A stretch of 64,000 nt of DNA from Epiperipatus broadwayi (GCA_028023455.1 JAQFVV010012573.1:1734815-1798814); one strand, 5' to 3'; positions 1 to 14,279 are shown, counted from the stretch's first letter. Notes: generated by a model from the sequence alone, not told the origin. Made by a program: numbers and translations.

Positions 1-747
<747 letters not shown>

Positions 748-1007
748 TATGAACAACTTGCCATTTGTCACTCTTAAATTTTTTTTAGTAGTGGTAATTG
801 CTATATCTCCAGTACTTTTGTTTTACAATTATATAAACATCAAATTAGTTAATAAATATTATGTCTAATAATAAATATATTCTTTTTTTCTCCCCAACAA
901 TATAAAATAATGGATTAGAATTAACAGATATCAAATGATTATTACAGTCAGACAAGAGCAATATGTTTCTAGCTACTAATTTTTATTTTTAATTGAAGAT
1001 AATGGAT

Positions 1008-1223
1008 TTAAACCCCCAAACATCACATGATCACAATTTCCTATGCTAGCACATTACTGTTATTAAACAGGCAAAACTCTCTATACACTAGTGCCACTCA
1101 GTGCCAAACAGAATAACCAATGGATGCATTGAGTGGAAGTAATGTATGGAGAGTTTTGCTTGTTTTAAGAACAGTAATGTGCTAGCATAGAAAATTAGTG
1201 ATCATGTGATGTTTGATGGTTTA
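1008..1223. repeat. Foldback/MITE-like inverted repeat
   Basis: The two halves are reverse complements over about 100 nt each. The left arm contains CATCACATGATCAC and CAGGCAAAACTCTC; the right arm contains GTGATCATGTGATG and GAGAGTTTTGCTTG. A spacer of about 15 nt lies near 1113-1125. No coding capacity is present. This is the shape of a foldback or MITE element. The superfamily cannot be named because no clear target duplication is visible. Confidence 0.75.
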
Positions 1224-1557
1224 ACACCAATTCTGCCTAATAGGATAGTGGTGACTATGGTTGTTAAAGAGCCAAAGACACCAAAATGTAAAGGGTACTG
1301 AACTGGGTTCAGACCCATATGACTATATATGCTATTAAGCTTAGATTGAAAATATTATTGTGTTTTCAATTTTATTCTCATAGTTTTGTAGTTAAGTAAA
1401 GATAAAAGGTGGCTACTGGAGGGTTGCATTAGATCCTAAGATCTAGACACAGTGCTCTCAGATCCAAAGCTCCTCACTGATGAAAGCCACAAGCCAGAAA
1501 CTAGTCTGGGGATATTGAATGAGTAGGCACTAGATAGGGATTTTATGCACAAACCTT

Positions 1558-1630
1558 CTGGCATCCATTGATTATTCTGATTGGCACTGAGTGGCAATAC
1601 TGTATGGAGAGTTTTGCCTGTTTTGATAAT
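1558..1630. repeat. Third arm of the same foldback family
   Basis: This stretch is the reverse complement of 1057-1125, the inner part of the left arm of the preceding foldback. Both contain the CACTCAGTGCCA and CAGGCAAAACTCTC words in opposite orientation. It therefore belongs to the same repeat family. It may be a second truncated insertion, or the true distal arm of a larger element spanning about 1008-1630. Confidence 0.65.
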
Positions 1631-1639
1631 AGATTTGTT

Positions 1640-2615
1640 AGGATTTTTCTGAGCAATCATTTAATTATCATTGATTTTCTTTAACATTTACATAAAAATA
1701 TATAAATCAAAGAAAAATATCATTAATGCCTGATTAATGTAAAATGAGGCATTTTTTTTTATTATTTCATTTCTGCTTAAGTAAAATTCATCCATTTGAT
1801 TTGAGGTCTTTCTTTTGTAATTTGAAGAATGCTGTCTTTTTTTGTCTGACTTACTCAATTTTATAGTTTAGAGGAAAATTAATTTTATCATAGCCTAGAT
1901 AATTCTGACTTACTATCACCTTTATTCTATCTTTTCTAAGTTCCAGTCTAAAGTGCATTTTTGATTAATGCCATCTGAAAGATTTATAGCTTCAAAAAAA
2001 AAATATTTATGAAATTTAATTTTTAAAAAAAAAATTGATTTTTTTATTTTATTATTTTTTATTTTTATAATTCATCTCCAAACACTTTTTACACTCAAAA
2101 ATATTGTATATATACACACACACAATCTAATGTTTTGACTGTTCTGCAATCTTCTTCAAAGCCATGTATGCTGACAAATATAATTTCAGATTGTGCATGT
2201 GTATTTATATAATAAAAATTTTTCTAAAAGTGTTTGCAGTAAGATGGATAAATTGTATTTATATAAAATATTACAACAAAATAGATCCAATTGTATAATT
2301 ACCCATATGGAAATAACCATGGAATAAAGTTAATCAACAAAAGTATGACACTTCAAATTTATCATTAACAGTTTATTCAAATATCTCAATATTTAAAGCT
2401 TTTTTGTATGGAAATGTAGAATAAGTATAAATTGATGTAATTGTCACATAATAATGATATTTTTTTGAAAAAATATTCATAACTATTTGTAAATGAAATC
2501 TATGATAAAATTATGTCACCTAATTATATTTTTAATTCTACCATTATATTCGTAATTAGGGCAATCATTAAGTTATGTGCTCTTGAGTATATACTTGACT
2601 ATAGATACATTAATC
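1640..2615. other. Gene-free A+T-rich DNA
   Basis: Nothing coding is visible. There are homopolymer runs and a short (TA)/(CA) run near 2105-2125. Confidence 0.4.
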
Positions 2616-2617
2616 AA

Positions 2618-2618
<1 letters not shown>

Positions 2619-2699
<81 letters not shown>
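2619..2699. repeat. (ATT)n microsatellite
   Basis: About 80 bp of pure ATT triplets. The poly-tyrosine frame over it is a repeat artefact. Confidence 0.97.
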
Positions 2700-5600
2700 T
2701 TATGATAAACAAAATAATATAAAATAATGCCATATTACTGATTATGATAGAATTTCCTTTAGTCAAGAAATTTTTTGAGGATAATAATTTGCTTTTTAGG
2801 TCGTAGTTTAATATACAAAAAACAAAACAAAACAAAACAGCAACAACAAAGATTTCCACTATGAGCCATATGTAGTAAGCAGATGCCATTAGAATAGATA
2901 ATTGCTATTGTTTTATAATATATTGAGCGAGTAAGCTAAAGAAATAGTGATTAGTTGTTTTAATATAAATAATAAATGTAAATAATATAGTTATTATCGA
3001 ATTGTATGATATATAAATATTGAGGACGTTGAATATAGTAATATATATATATATAAACATTCTGTGTAGCTTAATGCAATGATAAACGATGTCTCAAGAC
3101 TTAAAGATTTCTGAAACAAAACTCAATCTGTCACTAATAGTGCTTGAACGTCACTTGATCTTTCGCGCAACAAACCATTATTTATATTATGTATATATAA
3201 TTTAATTTAGATCTCATTTTCCTCTATACATAAAAATATTAAAAAATAAAACATTATTTTAAAAAAACGTGTTTAATGTTGATATATTGTTTAAAACATT
3301 TTAACTTGACAAAAATTGAACCTATAACCTCTAGCAAATTACTTGAAGTGTAATAACAAGTTTTTATTTTATTTTTTAAAAATATTTTTTAAACTTAGTA
3401 GCTAATCAAAAATAAATTAACGAAATATATTTAAAACATAATTAGAATTTCAACTTTTTAATTAATATATTTTAATAACGAGTTGAGATTTTTTTTTTTT
3501 TTTAGATCGAAAAAAATAATCGTTTAATTGAAATAATTATTCACTAAACATTAGACATTTAACGTTCTGGATTAGACAGCGACAGAAATTTTTGTTCTTT
3601 AGGCAACGCGTGGTTGACAGCAGGCACACGCAAACTATATACTGAATAATCTAGTTTTTTGCTAAGAGGAGGAGATAAATATGGAATTTCGTCCCATCGC
3701 AATGCCTCGGGTAAAAGTTGGACAAGCTTGAATATTAATAGAAAATATGTAAAATTTAACAATAAAAAAAAAAAAGTCGGGTTCATAAAGAAGGAAATAA
3801 AAATGATAATAAAAATGCATTTTTTTTAACTTAGCTTTTAAATAAAAATTAATTTAAATTTATTAATAACAAACATTCTTTAAATAATTTGACAGCTGTC
3901 TAGAAACATTATATATGTAAAATTAAACTACATCTATCTATCTATATTACTAATGTGCTTAAAAATAGGTTAGACGATCCTGATGGGTCTGTCAAGTAAT
4001 AACACTATAATATAAAGATAGACAACAAATCTTAACTGATAGATTTCCATTGCTTTCCATATATTAACCAATAACAGTGATTAAAAAATAATCAAATAGT
4101 TTATATATGCTCGAGACTTTATAAGGAAGTTTGAACACTGTAAACGGAAACACAGCAGGAGCCTCAGTCTATAGATCTTAAGTTCCAAAATCTACCAGTC
4201 TATTACAGTACAGATCCACGCAGGCGCAGATGCTAATTATGATAATGGAATAAACGATATTTTTTGAAAGTGTACTTATATACAGTATATATCATTAATA
4301 CGACAACAAACGTATTATATTTTTGTTTGTTTTGATGAATAAAAACACTGTTTGTTGTTGTTGTTTATACATGCTAAGGTGTACTAAAATAAGTAACAGC
4401 ATTTATCCAATTTTCTTATTTATTAAAAAAAATTATCAATTTTATTTTTGGATTATGTACAATGTTAAAAAAATCATTCCTAAAAATATTAGATTAGAAT
4501 ATTGTTTGCACACATGATATTCACTGAGATTCTAATTAGGAAGAAGATATAATGTAATTGAGAGTGCTTATATAAAGTTACATATTGATTAAGATGATCT
4601 AATTGAAGGAAGTATTTTTACAATAAAACAGTAATATATTTATTCTAAAGTTCTATATATTAAGTTAAAGTTGGATTTATTAGAGCTTCTTTTAATATTT
4701 GTAATAAATATCCAAGTGAGCAAAGTTTTTCTCTAAATATTGCTTTATAATTTACATCCATAAAACAATATGAGTTACAAAAACATCAGTGTATAGAATG
4801 AAAATAAAAAATTTAACATAAAAAAATGTTAATTGTAATCTTTAAAAAAAATAAAAAAATAATAAAACTCACATTAGAGATGTTAAATGGTAAAGAGATA
4901 AGATATATAGTTTCTACCTAAACATGTCAAAACCCAAAAAATGGTGCTTGGAATAATAAGATAAATCAAATTGATGGACATATACAAAACAATACAGAAA
5001 GTTATGTAAATAATTATATAAATATGAAACATGTATGAAGACACTTCATTTACTAAGAAAAATATTATTACTTGAAAGTACAGTGCTGTGGAATGTTAAA
5101 ATTAAATAAATGCAAAAAGTTTCTAATAAAAAATTGTGCAAAAAGATAAATTAGAGAGCTTGTTTGTTGAAAATTATGCAGAATAAATAAAGATTAGAAA
5201 GTAGAAATCCTAACTTGTGATATTACATTAGTTACAAACAAAAAATTTACAACTTTTAAAATATGGACAATTGTCATTAATGATGGGTGGTTCTAATTTG
5301 CATTTGATCAGCATTTTACAGGAATAAACAAAACTGGCAATGTTTAAAAAAACATTATATACATACTACTGCTGAGATTATAATTTCTGATGATTAATCT
5401 GTTAGAAACCAAAATATTTTATTTTTCCACTGAATTTTACCTTGAAAGTACTTAATGATATTCCAAGAATTATAGTAATGCCTCTATGTATTTGAACAGC
5501 AATTGCTTAGTTAACTTAAAGTTGTTTAAAATTTATTAAGAAATATCTCTGAATATAGTTTAAAATAAATGTTTTTAAAAATAGCATTTACATTATCTCT

Positions 5601-7350
5601 AAAAGCTAATAGCATAATAACTAGTAACTCGAAAGACTAAAAACTAATCAAACTATTATCATCTAGTAGTTGAAACACATAGTGAATAATGTCTTCTGTG
5701 TTGATCAAGAAAGTATTTGGTTCTGCAGAAGGCTATTTAAAAGGTTTTTTACCATATCATATATCTGATGAAAGCCAGTTCTTTGGTTAAAGTATTTTTA
5801 AACAGCATGTATTGTAACCCAAAGTTCAAGTTGGAATCAGGTAGGAACAAAATATGACTAGTTGAAATGAGTGCTTTCAATATTGGTTGTGCATTTATGA
5901 AAAGTAAGTTAATGAATGCATGTTTATTTTCCACATGAAATAAATAATAACTGTTCCAGAATTTATAATACTTTAACATTTAATAATCTTACTTTATTCT
6001 TAAATACATATATTATAATATGATATTTTTTATTTAAAGAATTACTTGGATACAATTAATATGTACTTTTAAATAATTCTCTTTTAATTCTAAATTAAAT
6101 ATAATGTTCTGTTAATTAATTCTCAGTGTTATTAAGTAAATCAATCTTAATCATTCAATTAAAAGACATATAGATTTAAAGTTTATTAAACTATTTTAGG
6201 TATGATGAATATAAAAGGGAATTTTATTGTACCTCATTCTATCCTAATAATTTATATTTTAGATAGCAATGGTAATAATAAATAGTTTATATAAATTTAA
6301 TATATTAATATGTAATTTAATAGCATGGAAGTATGACCTTTTATTTCAACAATATGTAGACAGTGATTTCAATAATGACAAACAGATGTATTTAAATATA
6401 ACAATTTATTATAAATAACAGTATAGAAACAAAATAAAATTATAAATGAATAATAAACATAATTTAATAATACAATTTTATAACAATTTTAATAAATATT
6501 ATTGTTTGCCATCCTTTATAAAAAGTATTCTTGGATTATGATTGTGTGTAATTCTAAAGTGTTGCAAAGACATGACACTCTATTAGAGAGGGCTGAACAG
6601 TAATAAATCAAACTTGAAGCTCATTTACGGGTGAACAAGAATGTTTTACAACGTCCTTAATTATTTTTGTAATAATAATTAATAGATTATCAACCTCATT
6701 GTATAAAAACTGACTAGTTCTTTAAATTTTTTTGAAATAAGCAAAATTATTTACTTAGTACTTCTAATGCTATACAAAATACATAGCCTCATTTATTATA
6801 ATATTCTTATCTTTTACTAGAATGATTGGCTATGCTTTTTATATTATATTTAAAGTGTTAATAATTAGTCAGGAATATATCTCTACTAACAATTATGATT
6901 TAGCTTCATTTTGTATAAAGTTTTAACTTTCAAAAATTCATGATGAAGTAATTCTTATAGTTTTCAAAATATTTTAAAATTATTTTGAAAAAAGAGAAAA
7001 TGATTCAGTTAAGAAGAAGATACATTTTTCTAAATAGAAATAATGCCCAGGGTAAGTTTATCTACTTGGCTATTCTGGGTAATACAATATGAAAATGGTT
7101 ATTTTAAAATTTAATTTAATGGGATCTTGGATACACTAGTTTTACGAAGACTGATTTAATTTTGGCAAGAACTCATATTTATAGTTTCTTGTCAGCTAGT
7201 ATCTTAATTTAACCACCACTACCCACAACTCTTTATGTCTTTTAAATTTTTTGAAAAAAAATTGTTAATTGCTAGGATGATATAAAATAGCAGCCAATCG
7301 TAAATTATCTGGGTTTATTTTGGGAAACAAATTTCCAGACTTGACAGAAA
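2700..7350. other. Long gene-free A+T-rich stretch
   Basis: About 4.6 kb without a recognisable gene, repeat family or RNA. Short (TA)n runs occur near 3038-3054. A less A+T-rich patch near 3560-3730 carries a 75-codon minus-strand frame (3559-3786) that matches nothing I know. It could be an exon, but no splice context supports this. Confidence 0.4.
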
Positions 7351-7354
7351 GGTA

Positions 7355-8045
7355 AAATAATAATGATGATGATACTACTACTGCTGCTTCTACTATGGTT
7401 ACTACTACTATGACTATGACTGCTACTATTATGACTATTACTAGTACTACTACTAACACTACAGCCCCTGTTACTACTATTATATTACTACTACTGCTGC
7501 TTCTGCTGCTGTTACTGCTATTATGACTCCTACTGCTCCTGCTGCTGCTACTACTACTACTACTACTACTGCTACTTCTACTGCTATTGCTGCTGCTACT
7601 GCTGCTGCTATTGCTGCAACTGTTGCTGCTATTGCTACTACAATTGCTACTGCTACTGCTAATGCTACTGCTACTACTTCCACCACTATCACCATTATCA
7701 CCACTACCACCACCACTACCACAACCAATACCACCACCACTATCACCACCACTACCACCACCACTATTACTACAACTACCACAACCACTACCACTGCCAC
7801 TACCATTACCACTACCACCACCACTACATGACCACTACCACTACCACCATCACCACTACCACAAACCACTTACACAACCACTACCATGACTACTATTACC
7901 ACCACTACCCCCACCCCCACCACTATCACCACCACCACTACTACTACTACTACTGCTGCTACTACTATTACTATTACCACTACTATACTACTACTACTAT
8001 ACCACCACTACTACTACTACTACAACTACTACTAGTAGTACTATT
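7355..8045. repeat. 690-bp compound triplet repeat (CTA/CTG/ACC family)
   Basis: The array drifts from CTA/CTG/CTT triplets (about 7370-7680) to ACC/ACT triplets (about 7680-7930) and back to ACT/CTA (about 7930-8040). The plus strand is almost free of G throughout. Several frames stay open across it (poly-Thr, poly-Leu, poly-Val) only because triplet repeats lack stops; they are not genes. The right edge abuts the 3' end of a LINE fragment on the minus strand. Confidence 0.95.
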
Positions 8046-8049
8046 ACTG

Positions 8050-8860
8050 GTTTTAAAAAAACTTTTATTTGATAATCTAAGTACATGTATTTTGTTTTAC
8101 ATAATATGTAAATAAAATGACAAATTTTACATTTTTGCATAAGAATAAAGGATTTACATTAGTTATATTATAAAATAATATATATATACAATAAATACAA
8201 TAAAACAACAAAAATCAATTAAAGCATATTAAGAATAAAATCCATATTCCGCAGCATTATTGGTAATTGGATGAAACTCCAAGTTGTTGATACTATGTCT
8301 ATTTGAGCCAATGCTTGAGCTCATTTTAATTTTAACCAACTTATTATGAGAGGGATTTAAGTTGACTTGATATGGGATTAAATACAAAGTTGTTATCTAA
8401 TAAACCGGAGGGTGGATAAGATATAGACTGTTATTCTTATAGTTGGAAACAACACTATCTAAATATTTTATATTAAGATCTTTAAGGAAGAGTTTGTATT
8501 ATGTGTAATTACTTAACTAAGTTCATATGTTTGTAGAAAATACACTGAGAGACAAAGTGTTCCAATGTTTCATATTCCCTATCACATAAAGAACAAATAG
8601 CATTAATATTAGCAAATTTTATTTTCTCAGTCAGAAAAACATTGGTTATTGTATTTAGGCTCTAAATACCAAAACATGAATCTTTGAATAATGGATTTAT
8701 TTGAGATAGTAAGGAAAGAAATGGGTATTTTAAGGGGATTGGAATTAGTGGGTCTATAATGAGCATACCAATATTTAATTTTTGTTGAAAACATATTAGA
8801 AGCAGGGTCTTTATATTTAAAAATGAGCTTTACCATTGTTTGATAAATTTATTTTTAATA
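8050..8860 (-). pseudogene. LINE 3' fragment (end of ORF2 with zf-RVT-like knuckle)
   Basis: This is a 5'-truncated, degenerate non-LTR retrotransposon read on the minus strand. Around 8627-8836 it encodes FMFWYLEPKY, matching FKLWSLEPKY in the LINE at 58.9-60.2 kb. Just downstream, at about 8520-8600, another frame reads ICSLCDREYETLEHFVSQC, a C-x2-C...H...C zinc knuckle typical of LINE reverse-transcriptase C-termini (zf-RVT). The two copies share both motifs in the same order and spacing, so they are members of one LINE lineage. Frame changes show it is dead. Its 3' edge lies directly against the compound triplet repeat. I am confident of the class, not of the clade. Confidence 0.7.
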
Positions 8861-9020
8861 GGAGGTGGAATGTCTGTAGGAAATATAAGTATGAACACCT
8901 GAAAATTATGATATATAGTACAAAGCTTGGTTAATGTAATAAATGTTTTCTGAAAATAAAATGTTGAAATGCAGTGCAAAGACAGGTCATTTAGCCTTGA
9001 ATGTTTTTTGCAAATTTCTA

Positions 9021-9345
9021 ATTAAAATGTAGTAAAATTCACATAGATTATAGTTATTTTATTAGAAGTAATTTCAACTATACATCTTGGAGTCTTTGTC
9101 AAATATATAATGTTGAATAATCAAAACGAATAATACCAGTAGTACAATTTAGTTTAGTTCTCCCATATTTCTGTTATTGTAACATTTTGTGGGAGAATTA
9201 AGCTAAATTAAACTATGGGTATTGTGAAAAGATGTCTCATTTTAATTAATCAATGTTATATAGTTGACAAAGACTACAAGGTGTATAGTTGAAAGTACTT
9301 ATAATAAAATAACTATAATTTATATGAATTTTACTGTATTTTAAT
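9021..9345. mobile_element. Near-complete palindrome, MITE/foldback
   Basis: The outer arms (ATTAAAATGTAGTAAAATTC ... and its near reverse complement ending TTTTAAT) pair over about 150 nt per side. The interior (around 9140-9220, with TTAGTTCTCCCA against TGGGAGAATTAAG) also pairs, so almost the whole element folds on itself. There is no coding capacity. A (TA)n run starts exactly at its right end. The family is unknown; a TA target would suit the mariner/Tc1 group but cannot be shown against the adjacent (TA)n. Confidence 0.8.
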
Positions 9346-11190
9346 ATATATATATATATATATATATTGATTTAAATATTATATATTATAACAATTGACG
9401 TACCCTCCCTAACCTAATCTGCTGTACCAGGGTGCTACCAGGTCATTCAAACCTGGGAAATTTATACAGTAGGCAGATATGCATGGGAGAGGTTTCTTTT
9501 TTTTATCGAACCCAAAGCACCAGTCACTAGCTCAGAGAGAAGCTGAGCTTAAAGTATCATACTGAATGTTCAAATTTCTGATTATTAATTTTAAATATTA
9601 ATAAAATAAGTTACTGCCAAAATTAATTCAACAAAACATTTTATTATAATGCACACACACACATTAAAAGAAAATTCTGAAAATTAAATAGATGTTAGCA
9701 TTTAATAGATTTAAATACAATTTTAATATTTTAGTAAGCATGAATATGCTACATAGATTATGCATATAACCAACCCAATCCCTTTTAATCTTAGGCCAAA
9801 ATATTGCATTTAAACCAATGCTAGCTTACTGATATATCAATGTGACCAATGCAAAATGAGATTATTAGCATAACAATCATGCCAACAGGAATTTATGTCT
9901 GTAGCATGATATCATTTGAGAAATAATGAATCATAGTGGGAAGAAATGAGCATCTTCCCCATGCTACAAGAACGAAATTATTTGGAATATATAATATATA
10001 TGAGAAGCTCTGTAAATGATAATAGCGGTCTTAGTCAGAGTGTAAGAAAATCAGTGGTGTAGGAAATATGTCTACGACCATTGATAATGTGATGACTACT
10101 CTTTGGGGTCATATGTTCAGATGGGTATTATGCTCTATATGCTAACATGGTACAAGGGATCGTATCCAATGCACCTACTTAAATTACATTGACATAAAAC
10201 ATCCATACATCTATCCACTAGCACCAATCTAACTATAAAACAATTAGCCCAAAATCAACACATTTAAACTAGCATAATCTTAAAAATCTATGCAGCCATT
10301 CGTGGCCATTTTAAATTATTAATTTAAAAGAAATTACAAGAATGGGAAGACAATATATAAATAATTTAAAATTTTAGTCAGATAAGACATTTCTTTTAAA
10401 AGTTAAGGGACACTTAACATATTGGAAAAGTTTGCATTATATGATTAATGTTCATACTTCATTTAAAAGAAAAGTTTATACTTTCCAATGCTGTAGATTA
10501 AGTCCGTCATTGCAGTACTTGATGCGTGATTGAATTCAAAGTTCTTTCCATTTCCTATTCTTCTAGATGGAGACAAGTCCATTGCTGGCCATTTCCCAGG
10601 AATCATTTTATTCTGGAGATCACTTCAGCTGCTGCAAACATGGGAAATGTATATTATTGCTGACCTCTACATTTTGGAGATCTGCAATACACTTATAAAT
10701 ATATTTAGTAATACACAATCAGCAAGAGTAATCCAAATCTCAATCTCAACCTAAAGTTTTCTTTTTATATCTTTTTTAAATTGTTATCAGCAAATACCAG
10801 GATCGAGCTTACCTGGCTTCACTTTTCTCTGTAGACCATGTGCTTATTCCCATCTCTATTGGTCAGCTTTCGTTAGAGCGGGAACTCAAAATTTTATCAC
10901 TAGTATGTTTTTTTAATTTATCTCCTATCTGACGTTATGCCCAAAGACCTGTTTGCAATTACATCAATATAGAAAATCATTTCCATTCTAAGATTAAAAA
11001 TAACTAATTAACAACTTGTTTTTAGATTTTAACTTTAAAAAATTATATAATTAGTTTGCCATCTGTGCATTATGTATATTAATTCAAATAAAATTATTAA
11101 ATTCTTTTTTTATACATATATTTCTATTTGAGGGTGATTTTATAATTTTTTTTCACTTTTATTTGAAAGAAATGTAACGGCATATACTTA
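9346..11190. other. Gene-free interval
   Basis: It begins with a (TA)n run to about 9367. Patches near 9390-9560, 10060-10210, 10540-10690 and 10790-10890 are less A+T-rich and look like old repeat or unique non-coding DNA. I recognise no protein or RNA family in them. Confidence 0.35.
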
Positions 11191-11560
11191 TTCCATTATA
11201 ATATATATATATATATTGTAACCGGATTACCATACAACCCCTTTATTACCTCGGTTGTAACACTTTCCTGATGAGCATGTTGCAGGAAGGGACTATTGAT
11301 TGGCATTCCCCAATGCAGATGTTAACCCTCCCCCCTACAACAATATTTCCTGCTCATCAGAGGATGTAGAACCATAGAGGCTGGAAGCATCTAGACATTT
11401 CTATGTTTGGTTTTCCAAACGGTGCCACTAGAGTTCCATCTCACTACAACCTGACTTACTTAGGTCTAGTTATGCCAGACATAGCTCAGGAGGCATGAGA
11501 TTCTCGTGAACAAGTGCACTTGATGATGAGTGATGCAATAACAAAAAAAAATGGAATTGA
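11190..11560. other. LTR-like left edge in an (AT)n tract
   Basis: An (AT)n run is followed at 11217 by TGTAACCGG, the same (AT)n-TGTAA junction seen at 34025, 41527 and 54998. The next 330 bp are clearly less A+T-rich than the surroundings and contain a partial inverted pair, TTTCCTGATGAGC and TTTCCTGCTCATC. This looks like the start of an LTR or another TG-initiated element. I could not find its other end, so the call is tentative. Confidence 0.35.
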
Positions 11561-11820
11561 ACAACAGGATAACTAAAATTAATTTTAAGTAACAATAATT
11601 TTATTTAAAAACTGGTTTAAATAAATGTCCATCAAGCAAAATATTTCATTAACAGTCCCTGTATCTCTTAAGCCTACTTCCAATAATCTTTTAGATGGCT
11701 TAGAAAATGTAATCTGTTGAGAGTATAATAAAGTCCTTTTCTCAAAAGATCTTCAACAGTTTGCATCTTTAATCATTTAGTTACTTCATAAGAGAGGAGT
11801 GTGATATATTAAGACAACAG

Positions 11821-12110
11821 AGATAATAATGAAGACAACTAATAGCACTTGATTCAGAGTTTCACGTAATTGTGATTTGTATTATTTTAGGTAGTAGTCA
11901 CATGTAATGTGGTTTAAATTATTCATGTATGAATATATCCTTTACAGACATAATAATGAAGATAACTAATAGCATTGTATTTAATTCAGAATTCCACTTA
12001 ATTTTGATTTGTAGTATTTTAGATAGTAGTCACATGTAATGTGGTTTAATTATTCTTATATGAAGATATCCTTTACAGATATAATAATGAAGATAACTCC
12101 TAGCATTTTA
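11821..12110. repeat. 128-bp tandem repeat, about 2.3 copies
   Basis: Units begin near 11821, 11948 and 12079 with ATAATAATGAAGA. Each carries GTAGTCACATGTAATGTGG about 70-80 nt in. Copies differ by scattered substitutions and small indels; the third is partial. No coding potential. Confidence 0.85.
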
Positions 12111-13378
12111 TTTATTAGCCAGTTAGAGTTATATGCAATAGCTCCATATTTCTGACTCTTATAGGTATACTTATTTGTATATTAGTAGTATAAATCGTTA
12201 CAAGTAATCATGTTTAGTTTTTCTTAATTCAAGTATATCAGCAAATAAAAAGTCAATCCTTATTAAAAATGCCTATTGATTATAGATATTTTTTTTTATA
12301 TTTATCATTAATGATGTGCATTTTCACATAATTCATTATAAGAAAGATATTCGTTTTTTTTTTTAATTTCTTTAAACACGTATAAGTATTGAATAAAATA
12401 CCCTTTGATTATTGACATTTAAGACATCTAGCATTTACAATTTATTATCAACAAAACGTATTTTTTATGCAGCTATTTTTATTAATAATTTTTTATTTAT
12501 TTTATAATAAAGACATTTTGTTTGTCTTTTAAAAACACATATAATTTTAGTTTAAGAAAGATGTTTTGTCTTGTCTTTTATAAATGCACATTGTATCGAA
12601 TATTTTTATAAAATCATTACCTTCATTTTATCCAGTTTGTTTCTTCATATCCATGATGTGACTGCCTTCAAAAAAGGCATCGTATTTCAGCTGAATGGCA
12701 TTATTTTCTTTCTATAATGTTTATCCAGGCAAATCTTGGAGGACCATGGCATTGGAATGAAGAAATAAAGCTGTTACTTTTTAGCCTTTCATCATTATGT
12801 TTTTCTTAATATTGTTTTCTTTTTCCATCATTAACAGTGGTTCTTTAACTGCTTTTAATATCTTTTTAAAATTAAAATCTTTTTTTCAAAAGTCTTCTTT
12901 AACATCTACTTGAAAAATATCTCTTTGAAAACAAATAACTCTTTGAAAAACTTTTTTAGAATTTCTTAAAAATCTCTTTGAAAAAAACTTTTTAAAAATC
13001 TGCTCTGAACTTGCAACTTGACTATATCTATTCTGATTCTTGGATTGATTAAGCAGCCTTTCCCACTGTACCTGATTTGCTATCTTCTTAAGAATTGGAC
13101 AATCTACTTTTAGCGGATAGATAACAGATTATAAGAATTAGTTCATGTTTTCTAATTTATTAAGATTGCCTCAAGCTATTATTACACTTTATTCAAAAAC
13201 ATTGTTCCAAAAATTAAAAATGTAATCTTTTTAATAAATGCCAGCTTCTATTTACATCGTAATTTAAAACTATAAAATCAATAATGATTTTCTTTTAACT
13301 ATAAACTTTTTGCTTTATTACTTTTTTAATTTGACCAAATCATGCTAGTCTTTTTTAAATGGGGGGGGAGTCTTTTGA
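12111..13378. other. Gene-free interval with degenerate short repeats
   Basis: Around 12840-13010 a word close to AAAAATCTCTTTGAAAA recurs several times in degenerate form. Otherwise nothing is recognisable. Confidence 0.4.
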
Positions 13379-13648
13379 GTATATATATATATACGTGGAG
13401 CAGTATATCTGTTTCAATATATATAAATGTAAACATATATAAACATATAAACATTGTATCATAAATAAAGATGGATTTCAGCCTCTATTATTAAAAGAAA
13501 GTTGTCTTGACAATATATATATATATACGTGGAGCAGTATATCTGTTTCAATATATATAAAAGTAAACATATATAAACATATAAACATTGTATCATAAAT
13601 AAAGATGGATTTCAGCCTCTATTGTTAAAAGAAAGTTGTCTTGACAAC
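13379..13648. repeat. Direct tandem duplication, unit about 134 bp
   Basis: Two nearly identical units, about 13379-13512 and 13513-13648. Each starts with (AT)n-ACGTGGAGCAG and ends GTTGTCTTGACAA. Only one or two substitutions separate them, so the duplication is recent. The unit begins with a (TA)n run, which may have promoted slippage or unequal exchange. Confidence 0.9.
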
Positions 13649-14270
13649 AGATTGAGATTTGTTGATTGTTTTTGATATTAATGGGTATTGTTTAAGTGTT
13701 GATTGCTTTTGATGAATTTTCATATACACATATATATATAAGTAAATTAATAACTCTTATCTATATCGTAAATTATGCATATATGTATATCTATGCATCA
13801 TACAGAGAGGATTAATAACAATAATAATATTTAATGGAGAGGCATTCTCAGTACTGTGTAGTAAATCATGGCGAAGTTTAATTAAATTGCCAAGATTCAA
13901 AAATGCACTATTATTATTGAATTTTTTTCTCTGTATGATATATAGATATAGAAGTATGTATTATTTATATAAATATATATCTGATCGTGGAATGAACAAA
14001 TTTCAATACATTACTAAAATAATTCATAGATAGTTTCCCAAAGAATAATTTAAAACAACTTGGGATTAATGCCCATCATTTAGTTATATATTTTTAGTAT
14101 TTACATGATTTTTAAAATCATTAGATACACAAATTAAACTAAGCATTTAGTGCAATAAAACATCACTATAACCTAGGTCCTGATTGACTAATTCAAGTTT
14201 TATAAATAAATAATATTGATTGGAAAATGGATCATAATCATTTTCAATGATTATGAATACACTACAGGGT
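13649..14270. other. Gene-free interval
   Basis: A+T-rich sequence with short (TA) runs near 13730. No gene or repeat family was recognised. Confidence 0.35.
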
Positions 14271-14279
14271 CTTTCCAAG

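Noticed and set aside
3559-3786. 75-aa minus-strand frame in a less A+T-rich patch
   Set aside because: No family resemblance, no splice or promoter context. It could be an exon but nothing supports it beyond composition.
7480-7889. Poly-Val, poly-Thr and poly-Leu frames across the compound triplet repeat
   Set aside because: Overlapping frames are open on both strands at once, as expected for a triplet array. They are not genes.
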